A stretch of DNA of 8,939 bases from Ignavibacteria bacterium (GTDB lineage: Bacteria > Bacteroidota > Ignavibacteria > Ignavibacteriales > Ignavibacteriaceae), in contig JAOTUT010000046.1 of the NCBI GenBank assembly GCA_029863735.1, positions 1-8,939 on the forward strand. The letters run 5' to 3'. Positions 1-6,260 of the stretch are shown here, piece after piece (position 1 is the stretch's first letter; every line of letters starts with the position of its first letter). The notes beneath the pieces are model-generated. The model did no database searches. It worked only from the letters and a program-made list of their open reading frames with translations, and was not told the origin of the DNA. A program made the translations under genes and the position numbers.

Positions 1-636
1 TCGGAAGCTGATTGGGATGGACCGAAGAATTTAATCGACTCAATCCAGGTTTGCCTGAATGATAATTCCAGAGGTATGGGCACATTGGTTTGTATGCACG
101 GAGAAGTTAACGCAGCAAGCGAAGTAACAAAAATATTTTCCAACGAATTTGAAACTTTTCAGAGCCTGGATTTTGGAACGCTTGGGTTTGTTCAGAAAGA
201 TAGAGTAGTCTATAATCGTTTGCCAAGATTTCTTGAGATCATTAATACTGGTAACATTAACACTAATGTCGATCTGCTAACAGTGTATGCTGGAATGGAT
301 GAAAAGTTTTTCAAAAATTCAGCGGATTCAGGTGTAGACGGTTTGGTGATTGAAGCACTCGGTGTCGGCAATGTTCCGCCGGCTGCATTTAAAGGTGTCG
401 AGTACGTAATTAAAAAGAATATTCCTGTTGTTCTGGTATCGAGATGTCCTGCAGGAGAAACGGATTACATTTACAGCTATCCAGGTGCAGGCAGGCACTT
501 GCATAATCTTGGAGTTATTTTTACAGATTACCTGAACGGACAGAAGGCAAGAATTAAGCTGATGCTTGCCTTAAGCAAAACGACTGATAGAAAAATCCTG
601 AAGAAAATATTTGAAGGTGAGATAAGAGAGATTTAG
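1..636 (+). CDS. L-asparaginase, C-terminal part (5' end outside window)
   Basis: Asparaginase/glutaminase-family amidohydrolase, converting L-asparagine to L-aspartate and ammonia. The reading frame is open from base 1, so the gene starts upstream; 211 residues are visible of a family usually about 320-350 long. The visible part begins in the S-x-A-D-x-D-G-P-x-N-L segment, homologous to the S-A-D-G-P-F-N-L region of bacterial asparaginases. Next comes G-T-L-V-C-M-H-G-E-V with A-S-E-V-T-K; the lysine of V-T-K (bases 130-132) matches the catalytic Lys of the T-D-K triad. The C-terminal domain has S-R-C-P-A-G, Y-P-G-A-G and N-G-Q-K-A-R-I-K-L, all hallmarks. The N-terminal threonine nucleophile and the T-D pair lie outside the window, as would any signal peptide, so periplasmic (type II) and cytoplasmic (type I) forms cannot be separated. 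An internal ATG at 76 is not the start, because conserved sequence precedes it. It ends in TAG, 12 bp from the convergent murI stop. Confidence 0.93.
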   Translation, partial: SEADWDGPKNLIDSIQVCLNDNSRGMGTLVCMHGEVNAASEVTKIFSNEFETFQSLDFGTLGFVQKDRVVYNRLPRFLEIINTGNINTNVDLLTVYAGMDEKFFKNSADSGVDGLVIEALGVGNVPPAAFKGVEYVIKKNIPVVLVSRCPAGETDYIYSYPGAGRHLHNLGVIFTDYLNGQKARIKLMLALSKTTDRKILKKIFEGEIREI

Positions 637-648
637 AAATTCATTTCT

Positions 649-1479
649 TCAATGCTCAGAAACCAGTACTTCCAAATCAACTTTATGGACGTGGTCAATT
701 TCTCTTCCAAGAAACAATTCTGCAACTTCTTTGAACTTTGCAGGAATATCACTTACGTAATATTCCTGTCCTCCGGAAGTTTTTTGATCAGAAAGTAAAT
801 CAAGTTTCTCCAGCTCTGATTTAATGACTTCAGAAGAAGCGACTCCGGAATCTATTAGTTTAACATTGTTGCCAATAACTTCCTGTATTACTTCTGATAA
901 AATCGGATAGTGTGTGCAGCCAAGGACCAATGTATCAATTCCATCTTCACGGAGCTCTTTCAAATACTCTTTTGCAATTTCATAAGTTGCCTGGTGCTTT
1001 ATCCATCCTTCTTCTGCGAGTGGAACAAAAAGAGGGCATGGCTTTTCAAACACATGTGCAGAGTTATCCATCTTTTTAATTTCTTTCGAGTACGCTAGGT
1101 TGCTTATTGTAGCTCTCGTACCAATGACTCCGATTATTTTACTCTGACTCTTCTTCAAAGCCATCCTCGAACCGGGTTCAATCATTCCAATAATAGGGAT
1201 ATCAAACATTTTTTTTAGATCAGGAATTGCTATTGAAGATGCAGTGTTGCAAGCAACCACAAGAGCCTTAATATTTTTCTGCAGAAGAAACTTTGTATTC
1301 TGAATTGAATATTCAATTACAGTTGGATTGGATTTTGAACCATATGGTACACGTGCTGTATCGCCAAAATAAACTATGCTTTCATTCGGAAGTGTTAATG
1401 CAAGTCTTTTTACAACTGTCAATCCCCCGATACCAGAGTCGAATACTCCAATTGGTTTTTGTTTACTTGTATGGTCCAC
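649..1479 (-). CDS. murI: Glutamate racemase
   Basis: Cytoplasmic, cofactor-independent racemase that makes D-glutamate from L-glutamate for peptidoglycan precursor synthesis (used by MurD). The 276 residues fit the family length. The N-terminal motif I-G-V-F-D-S-G-I-G-G-L-T-V (residues 10-22) supplies the active-site Asp14. V-V-A-C-N-T-A-S-S carries the first catalytic Cys (C77). L-V-L-G-C-T-H-Y-P carries the second Cys (C188) and the neighbouring His190. A-E-E-G-W (155-159) is also typical, so all catalytic residues are present. The start is GTG (minus-strand bases 1479-1477). It is supported by a Shine-Dalgarno AAGGA that overlaps the glnD stop codon and by the position of the conserved N-terminus. 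It is the last gene of the minus-strand cluster, 8 bp after glnD, so translational coupling is likely. Assignment is essentially certain; only the exact start could be debated. Confidence 0.97.
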   Translation of the reverse strand: MDHTSKQKPIGVFDSGIGGLTVVKRLALTLPNESIVYFGDTARVPYGSKSNPTVIEYSIQNTKFLLQKNIKALVVACNTASSIAIPDLKKMFDIPIIGMIEPGSRMALKKSQSKIIGVIGTRATISNLAYSKEIKKMDNSAHVFEKPCPLFVPLAEEGWIKHQATYEIAKEYLKELREDGIDTLVLGCTHYPILSEVIQEVIGNNVKLIDSGVASSEVIKSELEKLDLLSDQKTSGGQEYYVSDIPAKFKEVAELFLGREIDHVHKVDLEVLVSEH

Positions 1480-1484
1480 AACAT

Positions 1485-1489
1485 TCCTT
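1485..1489 (-). promoter_or_regulatory. Ribosome binding site of murI overlapping the glnD stop
   Basis: On the minus strand the sequence reads TAAGGAATGTTGTG: the glnD stop TAA runs directly into AAGGA, followed 5 nt later by the murI GTG start. The site decides the GTG start over the out-of-frame ATG at 1484-1482 and suggests that ribosomes finishing glnD re-initiate on murI. Confidence 0.65.
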
Positions 1490-4052
1490 ATAATAATTTA
1501 TCAATTGCAGAAGTAATTTCGTTTTTGACGAACTCGTAATCATTTGGAGAAATTTTCTTTCCGTTCCGGTCAAGCACATAAAAAGCATCAACTATTTCAT
1601 CACCCTGTGTTGAGATTTTAGCAAAGGAAATATTTAATCCGAGTTCATTAATCTTGCTTGTAACGTGATAGAGGAATCCTAGCCTGTCGGGCGAATGAAC
1701 ATCAATGATTGTAAATTTTTCGTGATTTTCAAAAGCAACTTTAACATTTCCTTTTTTCTTGAATAGTTTGCTTTCAATCCTCCACCATTTTGATTTAAGT
1801 GAAGCCACTTCTTTGCCCAATTGCAGCAGACCTCTAACAGCAAGGCTCATATCTTCTTTAATTTTACCAAACCTTTCCTTTTCCAGCTTTTTATGGGAGC
1901 TGAAATCCGTCACATTGAAAGTATCAATTACAATTCCATCTTTGCGAGTAAAAATTTTAGCATCGTGAATGTTGATATCGTTTATTGCCATCACACCGCA
2001 AAGTCTTGAAAGCAACGACGGAAAATCTTTTGTGATAACTGTAATGCCTGTATATCCATTAGATTCAGAGAATAGTACGGATGCAACTAAACCTTTATCT
2101 ATTTCTTCTATATGTCTTGCAATTTCCTCAGCACCAAAATGGTGTGAGTAAGCCAAATCATCAATTGAATCAATATGATCCTGAACAGCTTCTTCGGTTA
2201 TGTTTGGAGAGTATTTGCTAATCTCCTTTGGAACAGCGTATGTGGTTGAGTATAAAAGTTCTTCTCCAGAAACTTTTTCTTCGAGCATTGCACGAGTCTT
2301 CCTATAAAGTTCTGCGAGGAGCTCACTTTTCCAGTTTGTCCAAACAACAGGATTTACAGCAGAAAGATCTGCGTAAGTTAAAAGATATAGCTGATCAAGA
2401 TCTTCGATCGAGTCGAATTTAGAAGTAAAACTATTGAGCGTATCGGGATCATTTAAATTTCTTCTGAAAGCAGTTTGTTCCATTATTAAATGATGGTAAA
2501 CCAGGAATGAAACGGTATTTATTTCTGCTTCACTATAGCCCATGCGGTACATAATTGAAGAAGCAAGTTCAGCACCTATTATTTCGTGTCCGGTTATATT
2601 AATTGGTTTGGCTATATCGTGTAAAAGTAAACCAAGATAAAGTTTTTCTTTGTCTTTGAGCTTATTGAAAATTTTTCCAAGCTGAGAATTTTCATTCTCC
2701 AATTTTTCTACATTCTGAATTGCGATGAGAGTATGTTCATCAGTGGTGTATGAATGGTAAACACCATGCTGTAGAAAACCATTTAGATCTTTGAACTCTG
2801 GCATAAATGCACCAAGAACACCCAGTTCATTCATTACATATAGTGTTCGCCCAACATTTTTCGGAAGCTTTAAAATTTCCCTGAAGAAAACAGATGATTC
2901 GCTGCCCTGAATTTGATGCCTGTCAGTGGGTTCAAATTTATCAACGATGTATGAACGAAGCGATTCATCAAATCTGCCTGAATGAAGTCCACGATAGTAA
3001 AATACACGAAGAATATCTGACATAGTTAACTGAGCGTTTTCACGCATCGAAATAACTCTTCCTTTCATTTCAAAATCATCATCAAGAACAATGGAAAGAG
3101 ATGCAGGCAATGATGAAACAGAATCATCATAGAATTTTTTAATCATCGACTTGGAGAAACGGTTAAGAATTACGGCAGCGTTAAAATATATTCTCATAAA
3201 ATCTGTTAGAGAATCTTCCTCGAATCCGAAAATTTTTGCAATCCTTATCTGTTCACTGAATTCAAAACGATCATTCTTCTGCTTCGATTCAAGGTGCATC
3301 AGATTTCTAACGGAAAGAATCAGTTTATAACTGCTAAGAACGCGACTAGCCTCGTCGGACGAAGTAATTTTACCTTCCTTCATCAGATTGAGAAATGTTT
3401 CAATCTGTGTTGATTCCTGTTGCTTATTAAACAACTCTTTTTTTGAAAAGATGTAAATCCATTCAACAAGCTGCAAATCTCTCAGACCGCCGGCAGAAAA
3501 CTTTACATTCGGCTCCAGCATTTTCGGAGAGCTTCCATATTTCTTATATCGTTCATCGGTATCCTCAATCAGTCTTTTTATTAGATCAGCTTTAATATCT
3601 TCATTAAGCGCTTTGATAAGCTCTTCGTTCCAGATATGATAAATTTTTTCAGATCCGAGAAGATATCGCGTTTCAAAAAATTGGGTGAAAGTATGAAGAT
3701 CAGATAAAATATACTTTTGAATGTCTGATAAATCTCTTACTGTATGTGATACTTCCAGACTATTATCCCAGAACCGGGTAACCAACTCAGTAATTTCTTT
3801 GGCGTTATCTTCAACTGACTCTGCGATAAAAATAATATCGACATCAGAATAAGGCGAAAACTCTCTCCTGCTGAAACTTCCCGCAGATACAACAGCAAAA
3901 TTATATTTCGCATTTCCGGCAACTGCACGAATAAATTCCTCAATTAATAAACTGTACTCTTTGCTGAACTTTAATGCATCAGCTTGTTTCGAGTAAGCTT
4001 CGAACAATTCATCTCGTTTTGTATTGAATATTTTTTTTAATTCTGATTGCAA
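1488..4052 (-). CDS. glnD: [Protein-PII] uridylyltransferase / uridylyl-removing enzyme
   Basis: Cytoplasmic bifunctional sensor of nitrogen status: it uridylylates PII proteins (GlnB/GlnK) when glutamine is low and removes UMP when glutamine is high. The 854 residues match the family, and the domain order is complete. The nucleotidyltransferase motif is G-S-x-S-R-R-E-x-S-P-Y-S-D-V-D (58-72) with metal-ligand aspartates D70 and D72. G-G-L-R-D-L-Q (188-194) belongs to the UTase linker. The HD phosphohydrolase domain has H-D at 478-479, H489, H520-H521 and a later Asp near 562. Two C-terminal ACT domains lie at about 668-745 and 778-850, the latter with D-R-L-G-F-L-Y. The start is TTG: an in-frame TAA lies about 30 nt upstream and the next in-frame ATG is only at residue 178. 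The site before TTG is A-rich with no strong Shine-Dalgarno. It lies 33 bp after queF and 8 bp before murI. No PII gene, amt or glnA lies in the window. Confidence 0.95.
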   Translation of the reverse strand: MQSELKKIFNTKRDELFEAYSKQADALKFSKEYSLLIEEFIRAVAGNAKYNFAVVSAGSFSRREFSPYSDVDIIFIAESVEDNAKEITELVTRFWDNSLEVSHTVRDLSDIQKYILSDLHTFTQFFETRYLLGSEKIYHIWNEELIKALNEDIKADLIKRLIEDTDERYKKYGSSPKMLEPNVKFSAGGLRDLQLVEWIYIFSKKELFNKQQESTQIETFLNLMKEGKITSSDEASRVLSSYKLILSVRNLMHLESKQKNDRFEFSEQIRIAKIFGFEEDSLTDFMRIYFNAAVILNRFSKSMIKKFYDDSVSSLPASLSIVLDDDFEMKGRVISMRENAQLTMSDILRVFYYRGLHSGRFDESLRSYIVDKFEPTDRHQIQGSESSVFFREILKLPKNVGRTLYVMNELGVLGAFMPEFKDLNGFLQHGVYHSYTTDEHTLIAIQNVEKLENENSQLGKIFNKLKDKEKLYLGLLLHDIAKPINITGHEIIGAELASSIMYRMGYSEAEINTVSFLVYHHLIMEQTAFRRNLNDPDTLNSFTSKFDSIEDLDQLYLLTYADLSAVNPVVWTNWKSELLAELYRKTRAMLEEKVSGEELLYSTTYAVPKEISKYSPNITEEAVQDHIDSIDDLAYSHHFGAEEIARHIEEIDKGLVASVLFSESNGYTGITVITKDFPSLLSRLCGVMAINDINIHDAKIFTRKDGIVIDTFNVTDFSSHKKLEKERFGKIKEDMSLAVRGLLQLGKEVASLKSKWWRIESKLFKKKGNVKVAFENHEKFTIIDVHSPDRLGFLYHVTSKINELGLNISFAKISTQGDEIVDAFYVLDRNGKKISPNDYEFVKNEITSAIDKLL

Positions 4053-4085
4053 TTTATTTATCTTGAAAAATCGAAATAATCGTTA

Positions 4086-4448
4086 TCATTTAGTATTATC
4101 ACTGTAATATTCAGCTTCAATAACTGATGAAATACCTCCACGAACATTGAAATCTGCCGTAATAAGCATATAACGTGGTTTACAAATTTTAACCAGGTCA
4201 TCGAGTATTTTATTTGTTGCACTCTCGAAGAATAGTCCATCGTTACGATAAGAATTAAAATAAAGTTTTAATGATTTTAATTCTATGCAAAGTTTATCGG
4301 GAACATACTCGACCGTAATAGTTGCAAAATCAGGTTGACCGGTCTTGGGGCAAAGCGAGGTAAACTCCGGTGCTGTATGAATAATAGTATAATCCCGATT
4401 GGGGAATTCGTTTTTGAAGACCTCTAATAATTTTAGTTTTTTATTCAT
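4086..4448 (-). CDS. queF: NADPH-dependent preQ0 reductase (7-cyano-7-deazaguanine reductase)
   Basis: Reduces the nitrile of preQ0 to the aminomethyl group of preQ1 with NADPH, the step after QueC in queuosine tRNA modification. This is a short, unimodular (type I, YkvM-like) form of 120 residues. The signature [13 protein letters not shown] carries the nucleophilic Cys33, which forms the thioimide, and the general acid Asp40. The QueF motif [13 protein letters not shown] follows at 56-68, with the substrate-binding Glu75. The residue before that Glu is Phe74, whereas the Bacillus subtilis enzyme as I recall it has His; the effect is unknown. R-G-G-I-S (103-107) near the C-terminus is conserved. 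The ATG start has an AGGT 7 nt upstream. It sits 20 bp after queC and 33 bp before glnD, so it is probably co-transcribed. The product acts in the cytoplasm. Confidence 0.95.
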   Translation of the reverse strand: MNKKLKLLEVFKNEFPNRDYTIIHTAPEFTSLCPKTGQPDFATITVEYVPDKLCIELKSLKLYFNSYRNDGLFFESATNKILDDLVKICKPRYMLITADFNVRGGISSVIEAEYYSDNTK

Positions 4449-4468
4449 GGCTTTAACCTGTTTATTTT

Positions 4469-5185
4469 CTACAAATAGTTTGGTATAGTTTTATAAGGAA
4501 TCCGATCTTCGATTCCTGCTTTCTGAAATCCTCTCAGACGAAGAGCACAGCTATCACATACTCCGCAAGCTTCATCTTCGTTTTGATAGCAGCTCCATGT
4601 CAGATGCAGTGGTGCATTGAGTTCAATTCCTTGTTTAATAATTTCTGCTTTTGACAGTTGAATAATCGGAGTTTCTATTTTAATTTTCGTTTCCGGTTTT
4701 GTACCGAGATCAACCATTTTTTCAAATGCAGAGAAAAATTCTGGTCTGCAATCTGGATAACCGGAAGAGTCCTCGTAAACTGCACCGATAAAAACAGCTG
4801 TTGCATTCAACACTTCAGCCCAACTTACACATGCTGAAAGGATTTTTGCATTCCTGAAGGGAACATACGATGTTGGAACCTGCCTGCCGGCAGGCAGGTT
4901 TCTTTTACTGCTTAAATTAGCAATTGATATTTCGATATTTTTATCAGTCAATGATGAGCCGCCGATTTTTGAAAGATGTGAGTAATCAACTACTAATCTT
5001 TCTTTTACTCCAAAATAATCTGCGATATCATAAAAAGCTTTCAGTTCCCTCTTCTCGGTTCTCTGTCCATAGTTGATGTGAGCGAATGCAAGCTCAAAAT
5101 TTTTGTTTGCTATTGAGGCTGTAACACAGCTATCCATTCCTCCGCTTACGGCAACAACAGCCATTTCTTTATGGAGAAGCGACAT
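4469..5185 (-). CDS. queC: 7-cyano-7-deazaguanine (preQ0) synthase
   Basis: ATP-dependent enzyme that converts 7-carboxy-7-deazaguanine to preQ0 using ammonia, in the queuosine pathway; the next gene, queF, takes its product. With the ATG at 5185 it has 238 residues. Visible signatures are the PP-loop S-G-G-M-D-S (14-19), F-x-x-I-N-Y-G-Q-R (35-42), P-T-S-Y-V-P-F-R-N (104-112), S-G-Y-P-D-C-R (141-147) and the zinc-binding cysteines C189, C197, C200 and C203. Residues 96-103 (N-L-P-A-G-R-Q-V) are encoded exactly by a 24-bp GC-rich palindrome and look like an insertion into a variable loop; the frame is kept and all catalytic parts remain. I chose ATG 5185 because GGTGA lies 8 nt upstream and the length before the PP-loop is normal. 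A TTG at 5200 (+5 residues) and an ATG at 5164 are possible alternatives. It is the first gene of the minus-strand cluster. Confidence 0.93.
   Translation of the reverse strand: MSLLHKEMAVVAVSGGMDSCVTASIANKNFELAFAHINYGQRTEKRELKAFYDIADYFGVKERLVVDYSHLSKIGGSSLTDKNIEISIANLSSKRNLPAGRQVPTSYVPFRNAKILSACVSWAEVLNATAVFIGAVYEDSSGYPDCRPEFFSAFEKMVDLGTKPETKIKIETPIIQLSKAEIIKQGIELNAPLHLTWSCYQNEDEACGVCDSCALRLRGFQKAGIEDRIPYKTIPNYL
4877..4900. repeat. 24-bp perfect GC-rich palindrome inside queC
   Basis: The sequence is AA + CCTGCCTGCCGGCAGGCAGG + TT, identical on both strands over 24 bp; the next bases outwards (g4876 and t4901) break the symmetry. The 20-bp core is 80% GC in a gene that is otherwise AT-rich. 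It is exactly 8 codons in the queC frame and reads N-L-P-A-G-R-Q-V. I recall the L-P-A-G-R-Q type of peptide from many Bacteroidota/Ignavibacteria and candidate-phylum metagenomic proteins, which would make this one copy of a dispersed palindromic repeat family. No second copy was found by eye in this window, so the repeat status rests on recollection rather than on the window itself. Confidence 0.7.
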
Positions 5186-5193
5186 ATTTGAAA

Positions 5194-5198
5194 TCACC
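5194..5198 (-). promoter_or_regulatory. Possible ribosome binding site choosing the queC ATG start
   Basis: On the minus strand GGTGA lies 8 nt before the ATG at 5185. It is the only Shine-Dalgarno-like stretch near the candidate starts and overlaps the alternative TTG/GTG codons at 5200-5195, which argues against those. The match is weak. Confidence 0.4.
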
Positions 5199-5253
5199 AA
5201 TCATCAAAAATTTTTGTGCTAAAAATAGTGAAAACCGAGCTAAGTTATTTTAC

Positions 5254-5261
5254 CAAATTTA
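5254..5261 (-). promoter_or_regulatory. Candidate Bacteroidetes-type -7 element for the queC-queF-glnD-murI cluster
   Basis: The minus strand reads TAAATTTG, matching TAnnTTTG, about 68 nt upstream of the queC ATG, in the 200-bp region divergent to tpiA. The nearest TTG triplets upstream lie 11 or 24 nt away (5275-5273 and 5288-5286), neither at the preferred 19-21 nt spacing, so the -33 part is poor. No preQ1 riboswitch was recognised in the leader. Confidence 0.4.
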
Positions 5262-5346
5262 CTAGCTGTTCTCAACTAAATAGTTCAATTAGTAGAATTA
5301 ATGTGGCCTGCAAGAATTTCACGATGCAAAGACGCTATTAATTATT

Positions 5347-5354
5347 TAATTTTG
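5347..5354 (+). promoter_or_regulatory. Candidate -7 element for tpiA
   Basis: TAATTTTG matches the Bacteroidetes TAnnTTTG consensus and sits 31 nt before the tpiA ATG, which would give a leader of roughly 25 nt. No TTG is found at the usual distance upstream, so only half of the promoter is convincing. The remaining bases between queC and tpiA are AT-rich and hold no gene that I can support. Confidence 0.4.
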
Positions 5355-5385
5355 CACAGACAATTTTAAAAACACTGAGGAAACA

Positions 5386-6138
5386 ATGAGAAGAAAAGTT
5401 ATTGCCGGCAATTGGAAAATGAATATGAACCTGCACCAGTCACAAAAGCTTGTATCTGAAATTTTAAATGGGTTAGGAAAAGACAGTAAAGCAGAAGTAA
5501 TTGTTTGTCCACCGTTTACTTCTTTAAGTGAAGTAAATTCTTTGTTGAAAGATACTCAAGTCAAACTCGGTGCACAGAATATGTACTTTGAAGAAAGCGG
5601 AGCTTACACTGCAGAAATTTCGGCAGATATGTTGAAGTCTGTTGGCTGCGAATATGTAATAATTGGTCACTCAGAACGAAGAGTGATTTTTAATGAATCC
5701 GACGAGCTGATAAACAATAAAGTCAAAGCTGCTCTAACAAAAGACTTAAAACCAATTTTCTGCATCGGTGAATTGCTCGAGCAAAGAGAGAGCGGTAAAA
5801 CAATGCAAGTTGTTTCTACACAGATTGAAAAAGGATTAGAAGGAATTTCGCCTGAGCAGATGAAAAATATTATTATTGCTTATGAACCTATCTGGGCAAT
5901 CGGAACAGGCAAGACAGCAACTCCACAGCAGGCTCAGGAAGTTCATTTATTTATTCGTGAATTAGTGGCTAAAAAATTCTCCTCTTTGGTAGCAGAAAGT
6001 TTGATAATACAATATGGTGGAAGTGTTAAGCCGGATAATTCAGGCGAGCTACTTTCGCAAAAAGATATTGATGGTGCTTTGGTTGGCGGTGCCTGTCTTA
6101 AAGCGGATTCTTTTCTAAGTATTATTGCCTCTGCTTAA
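5386..6138 (+). CDS. tpiA: Triosephosphate isomerase
   Basis: Interconverts dihydroxyacetone phosphate and glyceraldehyde-3-phosphate in glycolysis and gluconeogenesis; a cytoplasmic TIM-barrel enzyme. The 250 residues are the normal length. All catalytic features are present: A-G-N-W-K-M-N at 7-13 (Asn9, Lys11), I-I-G-H-S-E-R-R with His95 and Glu97, A-Y-E-P-I-W with catalytic base Glu167, the flexible phosphate-gripping loop A-I-G-T-G-K-T-A (171-178), Y-G-G-S-V (210-214), and G-A-L-V-G-G-A at 230-236. The ATG start is preceded by GAGGAA ending 3 nt upstream (GAGG ending 5 nt upstream). It is flanked by its own upstream promoter-like site and followed by a separate promoter for the next gene, so it is probably transcribed largely alone. 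No strong terminator follows the TAA stop. Confidence 0.98.
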   Translation: MRRKVIAGNWKMNMNLHQSQKLVSEILNGLGKDSKAEVIVCPPFTSLSEVNSLLKDTQVKLGAQNMYFEESGAYTAEISADMLKSVGCEYVIIGHSERRVIFNESDELINNKVKAALTKDLKPIFCIGELLEQRESGKTMQVVSTQIEKGLEGISPEQMKNIIIAYEPIWAIGTGKTATPQQAQEVHLFIRELVAKKFSSLVAESLIIQYGGSVKPDNSGELLSQKDIDGALVGGACLKADSFLSIIASA

Positions 6139-6190
6139 TCATCTGCTTTATAAAAGCGAATTATTTTGTTGTATAGTAAGAAGTTTCAGA

Positions 6191-6221
6191 TTGATTTCCC
6201 CTCGAATCTGTAGTATATTTG
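6191..6221 (+). promoter_or_regulatory. Bacteroidetes-type promoter for the GH2-like gene (and probably smc)
   Basis: TTG at 6191-6193 (-33 element) and TATATTTG at 6214-6221 (-7 element, consensus TAnnTTTG) are separated by 20 nt, the expected spacing for the primary sigma factor of this group. Transcription would start about 6226-6230, leaving a 30-35 nt leader before the ATG at 6261. This is the best promoter in the window. Confidence 0.6.
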
Positions 6222-6260
6222 TGCGTTTTTTAATAAATTTTCAAAGGATTCGCTTATCGA

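Noticed and set aside
76..636. ATG at 76 as the start of a short complete gene
   Set aside because: Conserved asparaginase sequence (S-x-A-D-x-D-G-P-x-N-L) is encoded in the same frame from base 1, so the gene continues to the left of the window.
634..650. AGAAAT-TC-ATTTCT inverted repeat between the convergent stops of the asparaginase gene and murI, as a bidirectional terminator
   Set aside because: All but two pairs are A-U, the loop is too tight unless the stem shrinks to 5 bp, and no clear U-tract follows on either strand.
4058..4240. Minus-strand 60-codon open frame between glnD and queF
   Set aside because: It mostly overlaps queF in another frame and shows no recognisable motif; the real 33-bp gap has no room for a gene.
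5186..5261. preQ1 riboswitch in the queC leader
   Set aside because: The leader is AT-rich and shows neither a GC stem with a C-rich loop nor the A-rich tail of preQ1-I aptamers, and no larger fold of the other classes was recognised.
5401..5412. ATTGCCGGCAAT palindrome sharing the TGCCGGCA core of the queC repeat
   Set aside because: It encodes the conserved I-A-G-N of triosephosphate isomerase; the symmetry is a by-product of those codons and it lacks the CCTGCC/GGCAGG arms.
6145..6157. GCTTT-ATA-AAAGC hairpin after tpiA as a terminator
   Set aside because: A 5-bp stem with a 3-nt loop is too weak, and the following GAATTATTTTG is not a proper U-tract.
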